Positions 1-5,834 of a stretch of DNA of 7,233 nt are shown here, one piece after another (within the stretch, counting starts at the first letter, position 1; each line of letters begins with the position of its first letter). A model generated the notes under the pieces. The model made no database searches. It was given only the letters and a program-made list of their open reading frames with translations, and was not told the origin of the DNA. The DNA comes from Candidatus Poseidoniaceae archaeon (lineage in GTDB: Archaea > Thermoplasmatota > Poseidoniia > Poseidoniales > Poseidoniaceae), in assembly GCA_013329865.1 (NCBI GenBank), contig DUJJ01000167.1:4686-11918 (forward strand), in the 5' to 3' direction. The translations under genes were made by a program, and so were the position numbers.

Positions 1-2673
1 CCAATGGACGCACCGCCGGCACCGCCCGAGATGCCACCTATGCCGCCAATGGATGCACCACCGGCACCGCCCGATATTTCAGCAGCAGATGCTCTCCTTG
101 CACCGCCGGCACCACCAGAAATGCCGCCAATGGATGCACCGCCGGCACCGCCTGATATCTCAGCAGCAGATGCTCTCCTTGCACCGCCGGCACCACCAGA
201 AATGCCACCAATGGATGCACCAACAACAGCCGCAGCTGATTTACTGCTTGCACCGCCGGCACCACCGGAAATGCCAGCAATGGATGCGCCAGCAACAGCC
301 GCAGCTGATTTACTATTGTCCCCTCATTCTGATATTCCTGCTGAGGAAAGCGAAGCAGAGCAAGAAAATATGTCGCCCGATGATTTATCTGGAGAACAGG
401 CTGGAGCCACCATCAGGTCACGTGATGATGTCGAAAAAGTCCCCGGTGACAAACTCGAAGGTAGCCTCCACGAAATAGAGACCGCTACACTATCTGCCGA
501 TGGTGAAATCGTGAAGCAAGCAGTGAAAGGAACCCTAACAATAAGCAACCCATCTGCTGATGACAGGATTTACGACATTGATGTAATCTTGGACAATGCT
601 GAATCCACTGATATCGGCGGAGACCATGTCTCAGTAGACGAACTCGAAGCTGGCAAAAACTACAGTATGAAATACAAAGTCGATGGTATGCGTATGATGG
701 CGCTAAGGGAGCGCCTAGATACTAACCCTGCAAGATCACAAGAACGATCTCTTTCTGTATCTCACGGTGCTGAAGGCGGTCCAATTGCACTGGAATTAGA
801 GGTAGAAAATCTATGTTCTGTAACACTGGAAAATGTTGAAGTAACCAGGCCGGTTCCAAAGGAAATAACCTTTGATAGCGTGGCTGGAGCAAGCATTGAG
901 GGTAATACCCTTACTTGGGCAGTGGGCTCTTTGAATGCTGGTGAGAAGCAGGTTCTCGCGGTTGAAGGACGCATTGTGGTTACGGGAACAAAAACTATCA
1001 AAGCCGGTTCTGCATCGGCCACATACACCGCTGAATCGACATTGTCAAATCTGAACTTCAAAGAACTCGACGCCTTCTGTCGCGGTTTTACTTACATGAG
1101 AGTAAGAGAAGACGAACGCCCAGACAACTGGATATGCAAAACAATTTTCGAAAACCGGTCATCGTTTGCCGTAGATTTGGTTAAATTGCAGGTCAGAATG
1201 AAAGGTAGTAACGAATTGTTGTTCGATGTGCAAGACGTCGAGCAAGATGTGTTGCCAAACGGCAAGTGGGAGTCAGATGAGCGAACGGTTGTTGCAACAT
1301 CTGAACCGGACTTCACCTACGATTTGTCTTACACGATTTTGCCACATGCTGTCAGGTCCACTCAAGGGTCAATGAAGCTCGAAGAAAGTTCATTTGATGT
1401 TCTCGAAGCTGATGTAAGTAAAAAATATTCAACGAAAGGATTGAGATCATACCGCAATCAAAAGGTCGGTGTTGCAATATCCTTGGTCAACTCAGGTAGT
1501 GCAACCATCAACCTGATGCGAATAACTGATGACATACCTGGATTGTTTGAAGCCCCAGACATTGAGTCAATGAAAATTAGCGTTGCCGGTAAGGAACTGG
1601 AACTTGAACAGTTCAAAGCTGAGATTAGCAGCGGAATAACACTCGAAAAGGAGCATAAATCACCAGATGGGGATGGACATACCCTAACTATGACAATCGG
1701 CACAAGAGGGCCGTTAGGATTAGAGCCTGGTAAGAAAATAACGATTGCTTACGACCTGGTTGCTCCCGACCCATCACCGCAAAATGAGAAAGTCGTCGCA
1801 CCTCTACGAGCTGAATTCAGTGCGGAAAGATTCGGCCCAGTCTGCGGTCGTGATTGCTCAGATGCCCCAACCATCAAGGTTATTCATAATCGAAGGGACT
1901 TTTCTGCGGGTAAGCAAGCGATTCCACTAGGCGGGAAGGGACGATATGAAGTGCTGATTTTGTTTGAAAACAACGGAGATACTGCTCTTCAAGACATATA
2001 CATAAATGATGTCATACCAGCAAATTTCGAGATTAAGGATTGGTACATTAAAGGCGCTAACGGCAAGCGAGATGATTGTGAAATCACCACCGAAGATATC
2101 GACTCCGGTACCCAAGCAAGTTGGATGGTCCCAATGGTTGGCAAAGGTGAAAGATTGGAAGTTTGCTTTGAAATCAAAGGCAATGGAGAAGTCGACGGTG
2201 ACGTCTTGAATAAATTCCACGGTGTCCACTTCGGTGACGAGATAGAAACCGAGGATTTACCAGAAACTGCCCCAGAGGCTAAAGAAGAACCTGAACCCAC
2301 CGATGAGGCGACCGTTGAACCTGTCGACGATAACGAGGAAAAGTCGAAAGTTACCTGGCGTGAAGATGTCCTGCTAAGAGTGATGGAGGCACACGAAATT
2401 AGCGCCGAGGACCGCGATGCGTTTGTTAAGCACGCAGTTAATTTTGATTTAGATGATAATGGCTACCTCAAGAAAGCAGAACTGACAGAAGCGGCCAAAG
2501 CATGGAACGATGCTCATAAACCTGCAGAAGCGAACACTGATGAAGGTTCTACAAGCAGTAGTGATACCAATGAAGCCATCGAAGGCGGAAAAGACTGTCC
2601 AGTGTGTCCAACAAAATGTGCAGATGATGATGACACATGTGTGACTTGTGGATTCTCATTTGTTGATTTGTGA
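1..2673 (+). CDS. Modular DUF11-like beta-sandwich protein with Pro-rich repeats, EF-hand and C-terminal Cys cluster (5' partial)
   Basis: The frame is open from base 1 (first codon Pro, inside a repeat), so the true start is probably left of the window. The first ATG is at 4, and residues are counted from it. Residues 1-105 are Pro/Ala/Met-rich tandem repeats, followed by an acidic linker to about 150. About five beta-sandwich modules follow, near 152-228, 249-344, 355-470, 481-590 and 630-743. Several carry the DUF11-style pattern of a strand, an Asn-Gly/Ser turn and a 'DxIP' or 'PVP' segment, for example NSGSATINLMRITDDIPG and ENNGDTALQDIYINDVIP. A second acidic linker (745-783) leads to a helical part with a canonical EF-hand loop at 815-826 (D815, D817, N819, Y821, E826), which should bind Ca2+. 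The end holds C865, C868, C872, C879 and C882, resembling a zinc ribbon. There is no transmembrane segment in the visible part. DUF11 modules are usually extracellular, whereas zinc ribbons are usually cytosolic, so location is uncertain. The specific function is unknown; a structural or adhesive scaffold is inference. Confidence 0.85.
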   Translation, partial: PMDAPPAPPEMPPMPPMDAPPAPPDISAADALLAPPAPPEMPPMDAPPAPPDISAADALLAPPAPPEMPPMDAPTTAAADLLLAPPAPPEMPAMDAPATAAADLLLSPHSDIPAEESEAEQENMSPDDLSGEQAGATIRSRDDVEKVPGDKLEGSLHEIETATLSADGEIVKQAVKGTLTISNPSADDRIYDIDVILDNAESTDIGGDHVSVDELEAGKNYSMKYKVDGMRMMALRERLDTNPARSQERSLSVSHGAEGGPIALELEVENLCSVTLENVEVTRPVPKEITFDSVAGASIEGNTLTWAVGSLNAGEKQVLAVEGRIVVTGTKTIKAGSASATYTAESTLSNLNFKELDAFCRGFTYMRVREDERPDNWICKTIFENRSSFAVDLVKLQVRMKGSNELLFDVQDVEQDVLPNGKWESDERTVVATSEPDFTYDLSYTILPHAVRSTQGSMKLEESSFDVLEADVSKKYSTKGLRSYRNQKVGVAISLVNSGSATINLMRITDDIPGLFEAPDIESMKISVAGKELELEQFKAEISSGITLEKEHKSPDGDGHTLTMTIGTRGPLGLEPGKKITIAYDLVAPDPSPQNEKVVAPLRAEFSAERFGPVCGRDCSDAPTIKVIHNRRDFSAGKQAIPLGGKGRYEVLILFENNGDTALQDIYINDVIPANFEIKDWYIKGANGKRDDCEITTEDIDSGTQASWMVPMVGKGERLEVCFEIKGNGEVDGDVLNKFHGVHFGDEIETEDLPETAPEAKEEPEPTDEATVEPVDDNEEKSKVTWREDVLLRVMEAHEISAEDRDAFVKHAVNFDLDDNGYLKKAELTEAAKAWNDAHKPAEANTDEGSTSSSDTNEAIEGGKDCPVCPTKCADDDDTCVTCGFSFVDL
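4..318 (+). repeat. In-frame tandem repeat encoding Pro/Ala/Met-rich segment
   Basis: Two adjacent 81-bp units (49-129 and 130-210) encode identical 27-residue peptides starting MDAPPAPPDISAADALL. They differ at four bases, all synonymous (codons 4, 8, 10 and 26 of the unit). A 45-bp shorter unit precedes them (4-48). A 69-bp variant (211-279) and a 39-bp truncated variant (280-318) follow, in which Pro-Pro-Ala-Pro-Pro is replaced by Thr/Ala-rich sequence. The repeat is part of the surrounding reading frame and probably continues left of the window. It is likely an extended, flexible proline-rich stalk or linker. Copy number may vary between strains, and short-read assembly could miscount it. 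Confidence 0.9.
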
Positions 2674-2678
2674 TTTGA

Positions 2679-3173
2679 CTAAACTGGAAGTGACCATTTA
2701 GGCCACACCTCACTGTTTGAATCACCGGAAACGATAACCAAAATTTGCCTGGGTATCGACGCCAGATATTCTTCAATTGGTTTGGTCGTCGATGGGGGCA
2801 TAATTCCGTCACGCAAATCAACTGCCAACCAAGCATTGGGATACTGCTCCATCCACGCATTCAGTTCAGCCTCAATCCCTTGCGGTGGAACTCCTTGTCG
2901 AACACTAGCTAGGAACTCCCAACCATTGAGGCAGTTTCTCTCCGCGTCCGTCCACATGAATATTCTTGGTTTATTACTAAGTTTTGCGATTTGTTCGACA
3001 GCCTCAAATTGAGTAACACATACTGGTTGATAGGGCATTGGCATCGGCAATGGGTGCCTCCAATTTGGCTCAACATCTAGTGGTTCCCGACGTCGCATGC
3101 AAGAGCCATATCCCTGCACTGTTTGAATTTCACGGCTGAGTGAGTAGGTATTTTCTAGCCAATCCAATGCCAA
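2679..3173 (-). CDS. Trp-rich orphan hypothetical protein, 164 aa
   Basis: I do not recognise this family. The frame is bounded by an in-frame TGA at 3177-3179 and the TAG stop at 2679-2681. The longest start is TTG at 3171-3173; the next good start is ATG at 3096-3098 (residue 26), giving a 139-aa protein. The composition looks like a folded soluble protein: eight Trp in 164 residues, Pro-rich at 41-50, and three short hydrophobic strands near 70-74 (RIFMW), 114-119 (AWLAVDL) and 143-148 (ILVIVS) separated by helix-like stretches, which suggests a small alpha/beta fold. There is no signal peptide, membrane segment or catalytic motif that I can name. It ends 5 bp from the stop of the left-hand modular gene and starts 31 bp from the divergent DUF106 gene. 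No other frame here encodes a more convincing product. Without it the window would have a gap of about 530 bp, so it is probably real, but the start is uncertain. Confidence 0.6.
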   Translation of the reverse strand: MALDWLENTYSLSREIQTVQGYGSCMRRREPLDVEPNWRHPLPMPMPYQPVCVTQFEAVEQIAKLSNKPRIFMWTDAERNCLNGWEFLASVRQGVPPQGIEAELNAWMEQYPNAWLAVDLRDGIMPPSTTKPIEEYLASIPRQILVIVSGDSNSEVWPKWSLPV

Positions 3174-3204
3174 CCTTCATGCCCTTTGTGATATACCACT
3201 CACC
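3174..3204. promoter_or_regulatory. Short divergent spacer with TATA-like near-palindrome
   Basis: This 31-bp gap separates the TTG of the minus-strand orphan from the ATG of the DUF106 gene. It contains GTGATATAC at 3188-3196, which reads as GTATATCAC on the other strand. The element is only about 10-15 bases from the DUF106 ATG, too close for an archaeal TATA box serving a leaderless transcript from that ATG. For the minus strand it would sit 15-23 bases from the TTG. A T-rich TATTTTCT at 3149-3156 is an alternative upstream element for the DUF106 operon. No Shine-Dalgarno sequence precedes the DUF106 ATG. Promoter placement is a guess. Confidence 0.2.
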
Positions 3205-4131
3205 ATGGCAAACGGCAATGCGCCACCACCACCGCAGCCGCCCGGTGGCTCAATGATGATGATGTTAATGGTCATGATCTTGATGACCTTACTAATTATG
3301 AACCCCGGAATTAGGTCAACAATGGGTGGAATAGCAGACCCAATATTGTCCCCTGTGCTACCAGAGGAGTCATTCTTTATTGTCACAGTCCTAATTTTAG
3401 GAACATTTTCTATGCTCATGAACACAGTGTTGAGAAGTTTCTTCCTCGACCCGATAGAGCAAGCTCATATCGGACATCGCCAGGGCCAAATCAGACGTAT
3501 GATGAATGATGCCCGTCTCTCAAGGGATCCAATTCTTCAGGAAAAAGCAACCGTTTTACAACAACAGATGATGCCTGAACAATTGAAAGTTCAGATGGGG
3601 GCCATGAAACCAATGATGTTTACCATGGTGATTATTATTGCCGTTTTTTCTTGGCTAACAACAACTGTAGAAACCTTCAGAGTCGATTATGTCTCACTAC
3701 CATGGGCGTCAGAGTGGAACCTACTATCTGGCAAATTCTTGTTCTTCCCAGCATGGATTTGTGCATACATTTGCATGAGTGCGCCTTTTGGCAGAGTTGT
3801 TGACCGACATATCAAACTGTTTCGTTACCGCTCTCACCCTGTTGTAGCATCAGGTGAAAAATTGAAGGAGCCATTATTACATTTAGTTGCCAGCAAAGGG
3901 AAAACCGTAGATAAAAATGCCCAGCGAAGACGACAAAAAAGCAAATCACAATCGAAGAAAAAAACCGCAACAAAATCTCTCGAAAAATCTGAATTAAAGA
4001 CTAATAGCACCAAAAAACAAGCCTACTCTGGTCTAGAAGGACTTTCTTGTCCAACATGTGGGAGTGATATGATTAGCAAAATCGGTCCGCGCGACAAGAA
4101 GTGCGACGTTTGTCGTCACCAATGGGTGTGA
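3205..4131 (+). CDS. DUF106 (EMC3/TMCO1/YidC-like) membrane insertase with C-terminal basic tail and zinc ribbon, 308 aa
   Basis: This is a member of the archaeal DUF106 family, the Oxa1-superfamily relatives of EMC3, TMCO1 and Get1, which help insert membrane proteins. Residues 5-15 are Pro-rich. Hydrophobic segments lie near 17-33 (very Met-rich), 57-81, 136-155 and 177-195. Between the second and third is a polar, helix-forming cytosolic region (82-133) with the Met/Gln-rich stretch MMPEQLKVQMGAMKPMM that typifies the family. After the last membrane segment comes a strongly basic tail (230-272: 16 Lys/Arg against 3 acidic residues). A four-Cys zinc ribbon follows with C282, C285, C300 and C303. 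Archaeal DUF106 proteins are usually nearer 200 residues, so the tail and ribbon are an extension. By analogy with Oxa1/YidC tails it may contact the ribosome (inference). It is the first gene of a three-gene operon and ends 2 bp before cmk. The ATG at 3205 is the only sensible start, and it lacks a ribosome binding site. Confidence 0.88.
   Translation: MANGNAPPPPQPPGGSMMMMLMVMILMTLLIMNPGIRSTMGGIADPILSPVLPEESFFIVTVLILGTFSMLMNTVLRSFFLDPIEQAHIGHRQGQIRRMMNDARLSRDPILQEKATVLQQQMMPEQLKVQMGAMKPMMFTMVIIIAVFSWLTTTVETFRVDYVSLPWASEWNLLSGKFLFFPAWICAYICMSAPFGRVVDRHIKLFRYRSHPVVASGEKLKEPLLHLVASKGKTVDKNAQRRRQKSKSQSKKKTATKSLEKSELKTNSTKKQAYSGLEGLSCPTCGSDMISKIGPRDKKCDVCRHQWV
4125..4128 (+). promoter_or_regulatory. 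Weak Shine-Dalgarno for cmk
   Basis: GGTG lies inside the last codons of the DUF106 gene, five bases before the ATG at 4134. It matches part of the archaeal anti-Shine-Dalgarno sequence and supports that ATG over the in-frame GTG at 4101 and ATG at 4122, both of which lie inside the upstream gene. Confidence 0.4.
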
Positions 4132-4133
4132 CC

Positions 4134-4667
4134 ATGAAAAAATTAACAATTTCGGGTCATCCTGGTAGCGGAACATCGACATTGGTTGCCGGACTGAGGG
4201 ATCACCTAAGTTGGACGAGCATAAATGGTGGCGAAATATTCCGCTCCGAAGCAAAAAAACTAGGATTGAGTCTTGCGGACTTTGGCAAATTGTGTTCCAA
4301 TGATGAGTCGATTGACCGAGAGCTAGACGAGATATTACGAGCCTACCTAGCAGATGGCAAGACCAACATCATCGAATCAAGACTAGCCGGTTGGTGGGCA
4401 TTCAAAATGAAATTACCAGGTGACCGGATTTGGCTAAGTGTTGCTGAACAAGAACGAGCCAGACGGGTTGCATCTAGGGAGAGCATAACCGTCAATGAAG
4501 CAAGCAAGGCTAATGCAAATCGGCTAGCGGTTGATAATGAGCGCTACCAGAATATGTATGGATTCGTTCCAGATGACCCCACTCCTTATACCCACATTAT
4601 TGACGCCACCAACCTGAACGCACAACAGGTTCTAGACCAAGTTATGGCAACCATTAGAGGTGATTAA
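4134..4667 (+). CDS. cmk: Cytidylate kinase, archaeal type, 177 aa
   Basis: Cytosolic kinase that transfers the ATP gamma-phosphate to CMP/dCMP, giving CDP/dCDP for RNA, DNA and lipid precursors. The start at ATG 4134 gives MKKLTISGHPGSGTSTL, a first beta-strand running straight into the Walker A P-loop (G8-HPGSG-T14-S15) as in other archaeal Cmk proteins. Family signatures follow: GEIFRSEAKKLGLSLADF near 33-50, ESRLAGWW at 81-88 (nucleotide-monophosphate binding region), the Arg-rich lid QERARRVASRE near 106-116, and the closing YGFVPDDPTPYTHIIDATNL near 142-161. The length is normal for the family. It starts 2 bp after DUF106 and its stop codon directly abuts the ATG of cbf5, so all three should be co-transcribed. 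Earlier in-frame starts exist (GTG 4101, ATG 4122) but would add residues before the first strand and overlap DUF106. Confidence 0.93.
   Translation: MKKLTISGHPGSGTSTLVAGLRDHLSWTSINGGEIFRSEAKKLGLSLADFGKLCSNDESIDRELDEILRAYLADGKTNIIESRLAGWWAFKMKLPGDRIWLSVAEQERARRVASRESITVNEASKANANRLAVDNERYQNMYGFVPDDPTPYTHIIDATNLNAQQVLDQVMATIRGD
4657..4664 (+). promoter_or_regulatory. Strong Shine-Dalgarno for cbf5/truB
   Basis: GAGGTGAT inside the 3' end of cmk is complementary over eight bases to the usual 16S rRNA 3' end. It lies three bases before the ATG at 4668. This fixes the cbf5 start at 4668 rather than the internal ATG at 4731 and implies translation coupled to, or following, cmk. Confidence 0.65.
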
Positions 4668-5627
4668 ATGGCAAGGGTAACTCTAGATGACAACTCTAAA
4701 AGTTCACCTCACGGCATAAATCCTGAGGCCATGACTATCGAGCAAAGACTGTCCTCCGGTTTTATTTTGCTTGACAAACCACCAGGCCCCACCTCGCATC
4801 AAATTGCATCATGGGTCAGAGATTTACTCGGATTAGACCGTTTGGGGCACGGAGGCACCCTTGACCCCTTTGCAACGGGCGTTTTGCCGTTAATGGCTGG
4901 TAAATCCATGAAACTCACCAAAGGCATACTCAAAACCGATAAATCGTATATCGCAGTGCTAAAATTTTCCGAGGCGCCCAGCACCCATGAACTAGAAACT
5001 GTGATGACAAATCTGACTGGTAGAATCTATAATGTTCCACCTGAGATATCCGCAGTAAAAGTCCAAGTAAGAACAAGGCGAATTTTCAAATTTGAACTGA
5101 TTGAACATAATCAGAGAGAAGCTATTGCCAGAATCTCATGTGAGGCTGGAACCTACATCAGAACGATTGCCCGGGACATGGGTCTTATGCTCGGCTATGG
5201 TGTAGAACTGAAAGAATTACGGCGAGAAAATTCAGGACGCTTTGCACTGGCTGACTGCGTCACGCTTCAAGAAATTGCGGATGCTGTATGGTTATGGAAA
5301 GAATGTGATAATCCTAATGCATTAAGCAAAATAATCCACCCTACAGAAAAATTGCTGCTTGATAAGCCGTATATCATTGTCAAAGATAGTGCAGCAAGTG
5401 CCCTTTGCCATGGTGCGCCGTTGCTCAGACCCGGACTTATTGAGATTGATGAAACCCTATCAAACGGGCAAGAAGTGGCTGCCTTCACCACGAAAAATGA
5501 AATTGTCGGTATCGTGAAAATGAACAAAGATTTCTCTGAAATATCCGCTTCGGAAAACGGAGAAATCGGCAAGCCTGTAATGATACTAATGGAGCAAGAA
5601 AGATATCCTCCGCAATGGAATAAGTGA
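4668..5627 (+). CDS. truB: Cbf5-type tRNA/rRNA pseudouridine synthase with PUA domain, 319 aa
   Basis: Converts uridine to pseudouridine. In archaea the Cbf5 protein is the catalytic subunit of H/ACA guide RNPs with Nop10, L7Ae and Gar1, and also modifies U55 of tRNA. The catalytic domain starts with FILLDKPPGPTSHQIASWV (32-50). The catalytic loop GHGGTLDPFATGVLPL (60-75) contains the nucleophile D66. Y94 in KSYIAVLKF is the usual stacking Tyr. SAVKVQVRTRRIF (128-140) and CEAGTYIRTIARDMG (158-172) are family motifs, with R165 the probable Asp partner. ELRRENSGRF follows. The C-terminal PUA domain runs from about 233 to 308 and begins near KPYIIVKDSAASALCHGAPL, a strongly Cbf5-like stretch. 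The catalytic loop reads HGGTLDPFATG where archaeal Cbf5 commonly has HSGTLDPKVTG, so it is slightly TruB-like, but the PUA and later motifs favour Cbf5. There is an N-terminal extension of about 28 residues. It is the last gene of the operon. The same gene is often called cbf5. Confidence 0.93.
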   Translation: MARVTLDDNSKSSPHGINPEAMTIEQRLSSGFILLDKPPGPTSHQIASWVRDLLGLDRLGHGGTLDPFATGVLPLMAGKSMKLTKGILKTDKSYIAVLKFSEAPSTHELETVMTNLTGRIYNVPPEISAVKVQVRTRRIFKFELIEHNQREAIARISCEAGTYIRTIARDMGLMLGYGVELKELRRENSGRFALADCVTLQEIADAVWLWKECDNPNALSKIIHPTEKLLLDKPYIIVKDSAASALCHGAPLLRPGLIEIDETLSNGQEVAAFTTKNEIVGIVKMNKDFSEISASENGEIGKPVMILMEQERYPPQWNK

Positions 5628-5670
5628 TATCATTAAGCTTCAACATATTCTTCGTAAATATATTCCTCAG

Positions 5671-5693
5671 TTTCTATTCTAATTCTTAATTCT
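5671..5693 (+). terminator. T-rich tract, possible archaeal terminator of the DUF106-cmk-cbf5 operon
   Basis: The stretch is pyrimidine-rich with 14 T in 23 bases (TTTCTATTCTAATTCTTAAT and onward), about 45 bases after the cbf5 stop. Archaeal termination commonly occurs at T-rich tracts without a hairpin. The longest T-run here is only three, so the call is weak. The rest of the 207-bp convergent spacer holds no gene. It contains a 5-bp-stem hairpin at 5718-5731 (TCAAC-CTAA-GTTGA) and a 6-bp inverted repeat (TATGTC at 5792-5797, GACATA at 5809-5814), both short enough to be chance. Confidence 0.3.
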
Positions 5694-5834
5694 GACATGT
5701 TCCCACATCCCACTTTGTCAACCTAAGTTGAACGACCCCCACAGTCTCAAAGCAGGTGCGCCTTCGACATTTCATTTATCAAATTATAGGGTATGTCTAT
5801 GATTATCCGACATAAGATATTCGTTCTAAATCAC

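Noticed and set aside
38..295. Open frame on the minus strand across the proline-rich repeat
   Set aside because: It is a by-product of the GC-rich repeat. The product is a low-complexity Val/Pro/Leu string that mirrors the real plus-strand repeat.
4..318. Tandem repeats as a possible CRISPR array or regulatory iteron
   Set aside because: The units are directly adjacent with no unique spacers, stay in frame within a long protein gene and vary only synonymously between the best copies.
2782..3012. 76-residue plus-strand frame inside the orphan region
   Set aside because: It is short, its composition is unlike a folded protein, and it lies wholly within the more convincing minus-strand frame.
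4101..4133. Earlier in-frame starts for cmk (GTG 4101, ATG 4122)
   Set aside because: They overlap the DUF106 gene and add residues before the first beta-strand. The ATG at 4134 has GGTG five bases upstream and gives the normal family N-terminus.
5718..5731. Hairpin TCAAC-CTAA-GTTGA in the convergent spacer as a factor-independent terminator
   Set aside because: A five-base stem followed by a C-rich stretch rather than T residues; archaea seldom use this type.
5792..5814. Inverted repeat TATGTC/GACATA as a terminator for the right-hand surface gene
   Set aside because: The stem is six bases with an 11-base loop and no T-run follows on the minus strand. A match this short is expected by chance.
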